A DNA stretch of 64,000 nt from Clostridiales bacterium GWF2_38_85 (GTDB lineage Bacteria; Bacillota; Clostridia; Oscillospirales; CAG-382): NCBI GenBank assembly GCA_001797275.1, contig MGOY01000024.1:1-64000 (forward strand), in the 5' to 3' direction. The notes under the pieces were generated by a model. That model was not told where the DNA came from. It did not search any database and saw only the letters and a program-made list of their open reading frames with translations. The position numbers and the translations under genes are program-made. This document shows positions 52,574 through 60,917 of the stretch, piece after piece. Numbering within the stretch: the stretch's first letter is position 1; each line of letters opens with the position of its first letter.

Positions 52574-53368
52574 ATGTCAACCAATCAAGATAAAATATAT
52601 GAAAGATACAGCGTTCAAAAAGAGGATGGACGGGAAACGTATTCACGGCACAACAGCCTTGAATATTACTACACAAAAAAGCATTTGGATGAATTCATCA
52701 TAAAAAGCGACAAAGTGTTGGAGCTTGGCTGTGCCACGGGGCATTACGGCTTTTATTACGCAGATAAGTGTAAGGAGTATTTGGGGATTGACCTTTACCC
52801 GCCGCATATCGAATTGTTCAGTCAGCGAATACTTGATAAGAAGATTGATAACATATCCTGCCAAGTAGGTGATGCCACAAATCTCGTGAATATTGCAAGC
52901 GATAGCTTTGATGTTGTGCTCTGTCTCGGTCCGATGTATCATTTGCCACCGGAGGAACGAGAGCTTGTTTTTGCAGAATGTCGCAGGGTTTTAATATCCG
53001 GAGGAATTGTTGCTTTTGCATATATAAATAAAATCGGAGTGTATGCCGGAGCATGTGTATATGACGATTGGCGGCATATCTACCCAAACGCCAAGACAAA
53101 TGAATATGTTCTGGAAAAATGCACTGACGACGAACGCCCGGACCTCTTTCACTTCACCATGCCGGAAGAAATGGAAGAAGTTGCGACAAAGTATGGCTTA
53201 AAAAAAATCAAAAACTGCGGAACAAATTTTATGTTCACAATGAAAATTGTCAACGATATGACAGATGAAAGATATGAACTGATGAAACCGCTTTATGATC
53301 AAATGTGTGCCTATGAAAGCTGTACAGGTATGGCAGATCACGCTTTGCTGATATGCAAAAAGCAATAG
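52574..53368 (+). CDS. Class I SAM-dependent methyltransferase
   Basis: 264 residues from the ATG behind GAGGTG. VLELGCATGHYGFYYADKC is motif I, FDVVLCLGPMYHLPPEERELVFAECRRVLISGG motif IV/V, then IVAFAYINKIGVYAG. It belongs with the methyltransferase at 10016 (FDAVICMGALYHL, then ECLRVLKVGGAFTFSYINRN). Followed by a T-box leader, not by a further gene. Confidence 0.87.
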   Translation: MSTNQDKIYERYSVQKEDGRETYSRHNSLEYYYTKKHLDEFIIKSDKVLELGCATGHYGFYYADKCKEYLGIDLYPPHIELFSQRILDKKIDNISCQVGDATNLVNIASDSFDVVLCLGPMYHLPPEERELVFAECRRVLISGGIVAFAYINKIGVYAGACVYDDWRHIYPNAKTNEYVLEKCTDDERPDLFHFTMPEEMEEVATKYGLKKIKNCGTNFMFTMKIVNDMTDERYELMKPLYDQMCAYESCTGMADHALLICKKQ

Positions 53369-53404
53369 TCGTATATTCCAACATACTGTGGTGAATATAA
53401 TATT

Positions 53405-53712
53405 ACAAAGGCATTGACGAGAAAGAGTAAGCAACCGTAGCTTTTACAGAGAATCCCATCACAATGTGCTGAGAATGGGTAAAGCGAAATTTGCTGAACA
53501 TGGTCTCCGAGCCGCGCACCGAACAATGTAGCAGGCTGCTGCAGTTAGGCTGCGACGGGATCGCCCGTAACAGCGATAGGGTTTCGATGAAATATTTCTC
53601 GACGATAATTTCGTCAGAAATTTCGTCTGTGAATCCGATAAGGCTTGTTCCGTGAGGAACAGGCGAATTAGGGTGGTAACACGTGAGCAACGCTCTCGTC
53701 CCTTAGTAAATA
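53405..53712 (+). promoter_or_regulatory. T-box riboswitch leader, orphan, probably tRNA-Met-specific
   Basis: The conserved T-box antiterminator core AGGGTGGTAACACG lies at about 53671-53684, with its terminator partner GCTCTCGTCCCT at about 53692-53703. Upstream are AGTA-type and GAAC-type Stem I motifs (AGAGTAAG near 53420, GAACATGGTCTCCGAG near 53494). The specifier triplet read as ATG follows GAAC, and the TGGT bulge predicts a tRNA with discriminator A; both fit tRNA-Met. T-boxes normally sit directly before a synthetase or amino acid gene, but here the next sequence downstream is a convergent gene, so the regulated gene appears lost. Confidence 0.8.
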
Positions 53713-53713
53713 A

Positions 53714-53732
53714 CGGCATGCTATTCATGCCG
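53714..53732. terminator. Hairpin between the T-box and the convergent gene
   Basis: CGGCATG (53714-53720) pairs with CATGCCG (53726-53732) around a 5-nt loop. It overlaps the restored stop codon of the minus-strand pseudogene at 53725 and could end transcripts from either side, though no clear T-run is present. Confidence 0.4.
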
Positions 53733-54470
53733 CCTTACTTGGGGATGATTCAATTTTTTCCTTAAATATCTTCGCGGTTTCCCTTATATACTGACATGCT
53801 TTTTCCCCGCTCACGCGGTCTCCGGTTTTATCACCGACAATTAATATTCCGTGACATGTCTCATACCATTCTTCCGTAGTATAATACATTTCCTTGTCAT
53901 ATCCTTCCGGAACGCCTTTATCTCCGGGCGACCAATAGGCACGTACATATAAGCCTTCGCCGTTATTATAATAACCGGTGATAAGGCAAGAAAAATTAAG
54001 ACATGTAATTCCAAAGCCGATGATCGGGTGTCCGTCGTCAATAGAATCTTTGATTTTTTTATATAAAAATCTTTGTTATATTGACGCGGATTTATAGAGA
54101 TATACGTCTCATATATATATTCGCTTTCATACCCCAACGCCGCGAATATCCGCTGCGGAATCTCAGCCAAAACACTGACCTCGTCGTACGGTACACTCAT
54201 TTCCCACGGAAAACAAAACGCCGTACCGGTTAAAACTTTCGCTTCCTCCGCGTCAATCGGGTCGTTCAGATAATCCATCAACAACATGACAGAACCAAGG
54301 TAACACACTGCCGACGGGTTGCCGTATCCCATAAACGGAATACCATTCAATACATTTTCGGTTAGATTTTTAGATTGCGACTGTCCCTCTGTCATTCTTA
54401 TTATCTCCGGCTTGTCCTTCGGAGAATAACTTTCGGGGACCTGTTCAATTTTCTTTGCGGGTTCGCTCAT
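53725..54470 (-). pseudogene. Tagged C39-like papain-fold protein, frameshifted
   Basis: The N-terminal tag (MSEPAKKIEQVPESYSPKDKPEII) leads into a C39/BtrH-like domain with a candidate Cys in SAVCYLGSVMLL. After NKDFYIKK a T7 run (54054-54060) lacks one base; in the correct frame the gene continues IKDSIDDGHPIIGFG, LITGYYNNGEGLYVRAYW, then YETCHGILIVGDKTG and ends SSPSKAA at 53725. Restored length is about 248 aa. Last gene of the minus-strand operon headed by AraC at 58691. Could be a sequencing error. Confidence 0.7.
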
Positions 54471-54506
54471 CTTGATCCCCTTTAATATTTATTATGTTTC
54501 TGTTCG

Positions 54507-55697
54507 TTAAATCTTTATAAAATTATTTTCTACCCAGGTATATAAATCAATAATATTAGTTACCGTTTCGTCGTCGAGCTGTTTAACTGTTAGCTGCTTT
54601 AATATATGGCATAAGTTAACCGGATTTCCTTTATAAACGGATGTTATATATTTAAACGACAATTTGGGATTCATCTGATTACAAAACCTACATGCCATAC
54701 ATTTGCCGGAATGTTTATATACAAAATCCTAAAGATGTTCCGGCATTTTATCAAAGTTCAAGTGCAAAACCTTAAATGCATCGGATTTGATAAAATTATA
54801 AGATATAGGCTCATAACCTACAGAACAATATGAAAAATTGAAATTTAACTGGAAGTTGTTTTCACCGTCCTCATACAATTTTGAAAAATACAGCAAAGCT
54901 AATAAATGAAGATCAGATGTAACATTATAGCCACAACCGAATCTTTTTTTATAATCTTTTGTCAATGCTTTTAATTTATCGAAATTTTCCGTTTCCACCA
55001 ACTCGTTTGCTATATCGGAAACATAGTCGTATTTTCTGTCATAAATTGCCCTTTTAAAAATTTGATTTTTTAAGCATTCGGACTTAGCATAACTGGTGGA
55101 GTCAATTTTTTTACTTTGGTATTCATCTTTGTGATTTTTATAATACTTCGCTTCTTCGACCGCAATCAAAGACAATAATTTCCATCATCGAGACAGTTCG
55201 GGATATTTATTTGAGCTTATTAAAAGCATATCATCTGTTACTTCTGTCTGTAATCCTATAATTGACAATGCTTTTATTAAGGAATTAAACTTTATTGTAC
55301 TATAGCCCAAGGGTTCTTTAGCCACAACAAGCTTTCCGCATTGTGCTTCGCCTATTTCTCCTAAAAGTAATAATTTATCGATCAAGTCTTCAAATTTTTT
55401 GACATTTTTACGCCTGAAATTTCTGACTTCAACATATGTTTTTTCATGGAACGGTTCGCGGTATTTTGCCGGTCTGTCCTCCGTTTCATCGGCTTCGATG
55501 TTCATCCCGATAAAACCCGGATCATTATATATTAATATATACAGATCCAATAAAAAGTCATACATCTGCTTTTGAGAGAACTCGTCCGCAATATCGGATT
55601 TTATCGGCACAAATTTCGGTTGTGTGACAATATAGTGGTACATGATCCTTTGCGACACATTGTCAAAATCTTTTCTTAAACCTATTTGTGATAACAT
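54507..55697 (-). pseudogene. Unknown gene with two in-frame stop codons
   Basis: Three open segments lie in one reading frame: MLSQIGLRKDFDNVSQRI to KYPELSR (170 codons), a TGA at 55185-55187, WKLLSLIAVEEAKYY to LNFDKMPEHL, a TAG at 54729-54731, then DFVYKHSGKCMACRFCNQ to NNFIKI. With both stops read as sense codons this is a 396-residue protein with a Cys cluster (CMACRFC) near the end. Family not recognised. No Shine-Dalgarno site precedes the second and third segments, so independent genes are unlikely. Confidence 0.6.
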
Positions 55698-55722
55698 GAT
55701 TATTCCTCTTATTAAATATTTA

Positions 55723-56922
55723 TTATATCTCGAAAACGTTTAAGATCTCATCGCAGACGCTGCCCATCTTTCGCAGAATCTCTGCGATTTGCGCTCGAAA
55801 CTCATGGGTGCGGAACTTGCCCATCGGTGGGAAGAAATCTCCATGTAAATTCCAAATTTCCTGCCTGTAATCCTGCATCTTTTTGTAGAGAGGCAACAAT
55901 CTTACCGCCATGGTCAAATCAGGATACTGTTCAACCACACCTTTGAAAAAGTCATATGCTGAGCTTGTGCAAACGCAGCAATAAGGCGCGCAGTGTAAAT
56001 TCCAACAGATGCCGCCAAGCTCGTCATCTGTTTTATTTTCAAAATACAAATCCGTAACAAGTGTATCAGCCCAAATTTCGAAAGCCTTTTTACCAAAAGC
56101 ATACTTACCACCCAGATAGCTCTCTGAGGGTAATAACGTCAAAAAAGCTGGGATTGATTCAATCGTACTTTTATAAACTTGCTGCATATCAAATTGTTTT
56201 AATTTTTCACCAACGAAAAATAAGCCGTTTGTAGTGTCAAGTCCCTTTGTGATTGTTGAATAACCATATTCATCCACAGAACCTTCCGGTAGACGTTCCG
56301 GACCGGGGTATAGATTGACATACAACACATCATTTTCATCGTAACCGCCAATCAAGCAACCTTCTGGTAGAGGATCATAATAGTTACCGCTACGTGTGGT
56401 TACGTTCCCCATACCCCAAGCCAGAACAGGAATGCCCTTATCAATTGACGCCTTAATAGCGTTCATTACCGCTCGAAAATCCTTTTTAATCTGCGAGTTT
56501 GAAAGATAAATACAATCATATCCTATAGCGGTATACGCCTTTTTTACAAATTGCGGAACAAAAAAGTAGTTGGTAACACCGCTGTCGCATTGTACATTGT
56601 TCGGATTGCCTTTTTCTGCAGCATACAGATAAGTAAAATTATCACCGGTGAAGTTCGCGTAAAAATGAAAATCGTCGATATCCGAACCGAGCTTCTTACC
56701 CACTGAACAAATAGCGGAACAAAGAAAATAATTTTCCCAGTTTCCTAAACGGCGGTAATCTTGAATTTTATTGGTTGTATGCGGCGGTTCACCACCTGAA
56801 AACGGGTCAGATATGGTATCGGATGAGAAAGCTGCATATTGTGCCATTGATAAAATTGATGGTTTAACTTTTGGAGAATAGCTTTCTGGGGTAGGGTTGA
56901 TTTTTTTAGCGGGTTCGCTCAT
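55723..56922 (-). CDS. Tagged C39-like papain-fold protein with C-terminal helical domain
   Basis: 399 residues. The tag MSEPAKKINPTPESYSPKVKPSIL is followed by a linker and a C39/BtrH-N-like domain: WENYFLCSAICSVGKKLG (candidate nucleophile region), then IKASIDKGIPVLAWGMG, LIGGYDENDVLYVNLYPG and GLDTTNGLFFVGEKL. The last third is helical (FEIWADTLVTDLYFENKT) with a CCVCTSSAYDFFKGVVEQYPDL region. No signal peptide. Closely related in plan to the proteins at 57550 and in the MerR fusion at 60918. Function unknown. Confidence 0.65.
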   Translation of the reverse strand: MSEPAKKINPTPESYSPKVKPSILSMAQYAAFSSDTISDPFSGGEPPHTTNKIQDYRRLGNWENYFLCSAICSVGKKLGSDIDDFHFYANFTGDNFTYLYAAEKGNPNNVQCDSGVTNYFFVPQFVKKAYTAIGYDCIYLSNSQIKKDFRAVMNAIKASIDKGIPVLAWGMGNVTTRSGNYYDPLPEGCLIGGYDENDVLYVNLYPGPERLPEGSVDEYGYSTITKGLDTTNGLFFVGEKLKQFDMQQVYKSTIESIPAFLTLLPSESYLGGKYAFGKKAFEIWADTLVTDLYFENKTDDELGGICWNLHCAPYCCVCTSSAYDFFKGVVEQYPDLTMAVRLLPLYKKMQDYRQEIWNLHGDFFPPMGKFRTHEFRAQIAEILRKMGSVCDEILNVFEI

Positions 56923-56926
56923 GATT

Positions 56927-57550
56927 TTATTCTCCTTTTAGCATTTTGACAGGAAGCCAAACTTCGAATCTGAATCGGTTGTTTTTAAAATCATAGTTAT
57001 AACTCTCAATGAACATAAGTTTACTGGGAGGACCATTGTATTTTACATATCCGTCTGGAAGCTGTAATTCATTTCCGTGTGCGTATCCGACAATGCGTCC
57101 GACTTGTTGCTCAGCTTCATCAATTGATTTCATCCATTCGTTTGTAACTACTATATAATCTGTTGCGGGGAATTCTGCCACAAACATATCTTCCGGTATA
57201 TCTGTAACTCCAGAGACAACTCCACCGATCAGATAATTATAATATCCCGGTTCGGATTGGCAAAACACGCCAAGAAGCGGTTGTTCCGTTAAAAAAGGCT
57301 TGATTTTATCGTGTCCGCCCGATTTAAAAAATTGGTTCCAGCATACACCCCAATCACCAACAGTTCCGTTAAGCGTTTTATTTTCTATACCGAGAACTTG
57401 GTAAGGTTCACGATGTGCCTGGTATATCTCAATAGCCGGAATTTGTGGGGTTGATTCCATTATTTTTTGTACCAAATTCAATATCGCTGGTTTTTCCTTT
57501 GGAAAGTAGCTTTCAGTGTTTTGCTCTATTTTCTTAGCGGGTTCGTTCAT
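56927..57550 (-). CDS. Tagged GyrI-like (effector-binding) domain protein
   Basis: 207 residues with the tag MNEPAKKIEQNTESYFPKEKPAILNL followed by a GyrI-like small-molecule-binding domain: AHREPYQVLGIENKTLN, WNQFFKSGG, LLGVFCQSEPGYYNYLIGG and VAEFPATDYIVVTNEWMKSIDEAE, the AraC_E_bind pattern. It has no DNA-binding domain, so it may be a free ligand-binding or ligand-modifying protein; GyrI-like proteins can be cyclopropanoid hydrolases or drug binders. Its ATG overlaps the previous stop (TAATG). Confidence 0.7.
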   Translation of the reverse strand: MNEPAKKIEQNTESYFPKEKPAILNLVQKIMESTPQIPAIEIYQAHREPYQVLGIENKTLNGTVGDWGVCWNQFFKSGGHDKIKPFLTEQPLLGVFCQSEPGYYNYLIGGVVSGVTDIPEDMFVAEFPATDYIVVTNEWMKSIDEAEQQVGRIVGYAHGNELQLPDGYVKYNGPPSKLMFIESYNYDFKNNRFRFEVWLPVKMLKGE

Positions 57551-58674
57551 TAAAATTCCTCCCAATTCTCAAGTATTTCTTTTACTATCTCCTGCGCTTT
57601 GTATTCAAATTCTTTACACTTGCGTAGTGCATTTATAAATTTTTCGCGTGTCTCTTCGGTCATTGTGCTCTGATCGAAATTATGACATAACTTTTCATAT
57701 GGAATGACACTTTGCAATGTATCGAACATATCTTTGTATATCGCTGAAACAGCCAACAGTTTTATTTTGTTTTCACCCATGAGTAATCCAGCACTTGCGT
57801 TCAGGTATATATATGCTGCTCGTCGAGCATCGATCAAATTGAAGATAATATTGTTAATAACGCCGTTACCATCACCCCTAAAATCAGAATTATATTCGTT
57901 ATTTTTAAATCCTGTAATCATCTGCTCATAAGCACCATAACCGAACTTGTCATGGGGTACGAACATTTTACGGCATGTTTCAAGTGAGATTTTTAACGCA
58001 TCCAACGCGTGCGTTGGCTTACAGGGTTTATCAAAAAATATATTCCATTCGGCATTGTTCGGGTATCTATCGAGAAGAACATAATGGTTTTCAGTAAAAA
58101 ACATTTCATTATTTTCTGATGCAATACAGTCAAAATATGTCCGACCGAAGTATTTCATACCTTCTGCCGTTGCTTCATATCCCAATAAAATGCTCCATTC
58201 CGGGAGTAATTTGCCCCCTAAAATTAAGACCGGTATGCCTGCGTTGATAGATTTTACGACTTGTTTTTCGCTGGCATCTTTATTGTCAATCGAATATGAA
58301 TCGATTCCATAAAAACGGTTCGCGTTCCCGCGTGTACCCAACCCCAGGTGAGCGTCTATGATATCTAATATACTGGAGCCGGGATCCCATCCATATATCA
58401 TGCTTGCGCGGTAACAAGAACCGGACAGTCCTATAACCTGTTCGTATGTCGTTTTAACACCCAATGTGTGCAGCAGTAAAGTCATGCAGTCGCTATAAGT
58501 ACAATTACGCCACGAAATATTCTCTCCGAGGGGAGTAACACCGTCAATGTAAGTGATGTTTCCATCAATAACAACTTTACTCGTTCTCTGCTCGAGCAAG
58601 TTTATGATCTCCGGCTTATCTTTCGGTGAATAGCTTTCAGGATTTTGATTCGGTTTTCTTGCAGGTTCGCTCAT
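57550..58674 (-). CDS. Tagged BtrH/C39-like papain-fold protein
   Basis: 374 residues. The tag MSEPARKPNQNPESYSPKDKPEII precedes a BtrH-N/C39-like domain: WRNCTYSDCMTLLLHTLG (candidate Cys in DCM), VVKSINAGIPVLILGG and WSILLGYEATAEGMKYFGRTYFD. The C-terminal ~170 residues are helical (LDALKISLETCRKMF), like DUF4872-type tails of BtrH relatives. Starts 16 nt after the AraC gene behind AAAGGAG, so it is the first structural gene of the operon. BtrH relatives transfer acyl groups or cleave peptides; the activity here is unknown. Confidence 0.68.
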   Translation of the reverse strand: MSEPARKPNQNPESYSPKDKPEIINLLEQRTSKVVIDGNITYIDGVTPLGENISWRNCTYSDCMTLLLHTLGVKTTYEQVIGLSGSCYRASMIYGWDPGSSILDIIDAHLGLGTRGNANRFYGIDSYSIDNKDASEKQVVKSINAGIPVLILGGKLLPEWSILLGYEATAEGMKYFGRTYFDCIASENNEMFFTENHYVLLDRYPNNAEWNIFFDKPCKPTHALDALKISLETCRKMFVPHDKFGYGAYEQMITGFKNNEYNSDFRGDGNGVINNIIFNLIDARRAAYIYLNASAGLLMGENKIKLLAVSAIYKDMFDTLQSVIPYEKLCHNFDQSTMTEETREKFINALRKCKEFEYKAQEIVKEILENWEEF

Positions 58675-58690
58675 AATTTCACGCTCCTTT

Positions 58691-59998
58691 TTATAATGGT
58701 TGTATTTTAATACTATTTTTGGCGTTTGAGTTATCCGTTTTTGTCATTTTTATGCGTTTATATAATTTCATTATAATGTTATCGGCATCATATTTACCGT
58801 TTAAAGTTTCATAAACCGCGAAAACCGGTTCATTCTCATGAGCGATACTATTGTTTGTCAGCCACAAATCGATCTTATCTCCACCGACATGAATATCACC
58901 AAAACAATCGTCCGACATAACTGCATATTGTCCCGTGGCAATGTGTAAAATTTCTAATTCGCTATCTTGAGTTAATTTAAATGTGTCACTGCATTCCAAA
59001 CCGCATTCATAGGTATTCTCATATGTGCATACATAAAAATGGTTTGTACTTCGAATAATTAACGGATAACGCTCTTGTAAAAACGCTATCACTTTTTCCG
59101 AAGCTTTGTGTTCAGCATTCTCTCCGCCACGCGGATTATCCCATTTTTCTCTTGCAATTACAAAAGACATTTCGGATAACTGTTTAACAGTGATGTGATG
59201 TGTTGATTTACGTTTTTGTACCGGAAGATATAGCTTCAACCTGTATGGCTTACCATTTTTAAACAGATATTCCTCAAAATATCCGACATCGGATTGTTCA
59301 AACATACTCTTTGAAAGCCAAGTATTGTAGAGGTAATTCCAACCCTCGTTGATATCCTGCTCGTAATAATCCACAACACATGAGGCAAAAGAACAGCTGT
59401 ACTGTTCTTGGCAAGAATGTAAAGCATTCTTGCGCTCACTTGATAGTTCTACATTTTCCGTCATGACTTCATAACAGAACTGATTTCCGATTTGCTTTCC
59501 GTTTCTACCGAAAATTCGCCCTTTACTTTCTTTTATCGAAGCAATAGCTTTATCTTCGATGCCAATCAAACAGGAATCGTAAAATTTTGTTGTTGTACAT
59601 TCAGGTATAATTTCATTTCCAACCTTAACGGCAATACTGATTTCATCAACAGAAAAAGGGTAAAAGTAGAAATATGTATCACTTTGTCTGTATTCAAGCG
59701 GAGTCACGCCCACAATGCTTTTAAATTGCTTATGAAAAGCTTGCTGTGTCTGACAACCGCTTTCATCAGCAATAATAGAAAGAGAAATTTCTGAACATTT
59801 AATTTTTTCACAAGCGTTCGAAATTCTACGCTTGCGGATATATTGCTTGATTGAATGTCCTGTATATGAATAAAAATCCCGATATAGCTGACTAAGCGAG
59901 ATAAAGTGCCGCTTTGCAACACTACCGATGGCAATTTCCGACATAATATTTTGTTCAATATACTGAAGAACAGCGTTGATATAGCTTGATTTATGCAT
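58691..59998 (-). CDS. AraC family regulator with GyrI-like sensing domains
   Basis: 435 residues. An N-terminal AraC DNA-binding domain (IEQNIMSEIAIGSVAKRHFISLSQLYRDF, SLSIIADESGCQTQQAFHKQFKSIVGVTPLEYRQ) is followed by two effector-binding-like regions: IKESKGRIFGRNGKQIGNQFCYEV, then IATGQYAVMSDDCFGDIHVGGDKIDLWL. This is the Rob/BmrR-style layout in which a drug or metabolite activates the regulator. First gene of the tagged operon; two direct repeats that could be its binding sites lie 320-410 nt upstream. Confidence 0.85.
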   Translation of the reverse strand: MHKSSYINAVLQYIEQNIMSEIAIGSVAKRHFISLSQLYRDFYSYTGHSIKQYIRKRRISNACEKIKCSEISLSIIADESGCQTQQAFHKQFKSIVGVTPLEYRQSDTYFYFYPFSVDEISIAVKVGNEIIPECTTTKFYDSCLIGIEDKAIASIKESKGRIFGRNGKQIGNQFCYEVMTENVELSSERKNALHSCQEQYSCSFASCVVDYYEQDINEGWNYLYNTWLSKSMFEQSDVGYFEEYLFKNGKPYRLKLYLPVQKRKSTHHITVKQLSEMSFVIAREKWDNPRGGENAEHKASEKVIAFLQERYPLIIRSTNHFYVCTYENTYECGLECSDTFKLTQDSELEILHIATGQYAVMSDDCFGDIHVGGDKIDLWLTNNSIAHENEPVFAVYETLNGKYDADNIIMKLYKRIKMTKTDNSNAKNSIKIQPL

Positions 59999-60065
59999 AT
60001 ATAATAACCTTTTCGACGATTATCTGGCATATGTTGAGAATTGCGATAAATAACATATGCGAATT

Positions 60066-60260
60066 TTAAAAATTGTACTCATAATTACTTCCCTTTTTAC
60101 GGTTATAACGTTCTTCACCGCAATAAGGGATCACAGCACGGGTGACTTCATCTGCTGTCAAGCCTAAATTGTATTTACCCAGATCAAAATCAGACATATG
60201 AGTATCTACAGTGCAATGGCGGCAATCGCAATCACCACAGGATGAAAAGCTTTTTTCAAC
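60066..60260 (-). pseudogene. Cys-rich gene remnant upstream of the AraC gene
   Basis: A 64-codon frame without a start codon (preceded by TAA) reads EKSFSSCGDCDCRHCTVD, then DFDLGKYNLGLTADEVTRA, PYCGEERYNRKKG and ends at a TAA. Five cysteines lie close together (SCGDCDCRHC). It looks like the intact C-terminus of a small Cys-rich protein whose beginning has been lost; an internal ATG near 60197 could start a shorter product. Family not recognised. Confidence 0.45.
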
Positions 60261-60321
60261 TTACATTACAATTATATTATAATATAAAATCGTTGCATCT
60301 TACCTTCTGAAATCGCTATAC

Positions 60322-60408
60322 GTTTTCCAAATGTCAACCGCAACTGATGCAACTATAGCTAACATAGATGTTGTTATTACTATATCATAATGTTTTCCAA
60401 AACTCAAC
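60322..60408. promoter_or_regulatory. Direct repeats, candidate AraC binding sites
   Basis: GTTTTCCAAATGTCAAC (60322-60338) recurs as GTTTTCCAAAACTCAAC (60392-60408), 15 of 17 identical, 70 bp apart start to start, i.e. on the same face of the helix within about one third of a turn. The rest of 60409-60852 is AT-rich and holds no convincing gene. Confidence 0.5.
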
Positions 60409-60852
60409 AAAAAAACTTTATTAAAAATCGAGCTTTTTATCTTAAATGTTGTTTTAGATTACAAGTTTTTTGAGTCTGTGTTAACGATATTAAAAATGGA
60501 ATTAATAACATTAAGCTTAAAGAATTTGATATTTATATATTATACAGTATTTTTTACCTAAACTTCCTTGTTCGTATGGCGTAAGAAGTACTTTTAATAA
60601 CGATATAAATATGAGACAGATTTTAACTCAGGGAGTAGTGTAGAATGTCTCAAGACACCTATGAATCCGTCGGCGAATGTGTTTATTCGGGGATAAAGGA
60701 ATAAGTGGAACAAAATGCCTGTAGAATTAGATGAGCGACCTGGGTATTTTGATTTATTTGCATAAATGCTAATAAATATATCGTTCTCGATTATGCTTGT
60801 CGGTCACGATGATCTGTTATCTCGGATTTTAGATATAAAAGCTATAATTAAT

Positions 60853-60885
60853 ACTTGACATTGACGCACAGTCAAGTGGTATAAT
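60853..60885 (+). promoter_or_regulatory. MerR-type promoter and operator
   Basis: TTGACA (60855-60860) and TATAAT (60880-60885) are separated by 19 bp instead of 17, the hallmark of promoters activated by MerR regulators. A perfect inverted repeat ACTTGAC (60853-60859) / GTCAAGT (60871-60877) fills the spacer. The gene that follows encodes a MerR protein, so autoregulation is likely. Confidence 0.85.
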
Positions 60886-60917
60886 GGTTCTATCATATAT
60901 GGATTGCAGGTATATTT

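Noticed and set aside
54507-54698. Independent 63-residue Cys-containing gene
   Set aside because: The frame continues upstream through a single TAG into the preceding segment and no ribosome binding site precedes its ATG, so it is treated as part of one broken gene.
46460-55697. Reassigned stop codon or selenocysteine use
   Set aside because: Broken frames contain TAA, TAG and TGA alike, while housekeeping genes use all three as normal stops. Simple nonsense mutation is a better explanation.
60645-60704. 19-residue ORF with a GGGAG site before the MerR promoter
   Set aside because: Too short, no coupling to another gene, and the stretch is otherwise unstructured AT-rich DNA.
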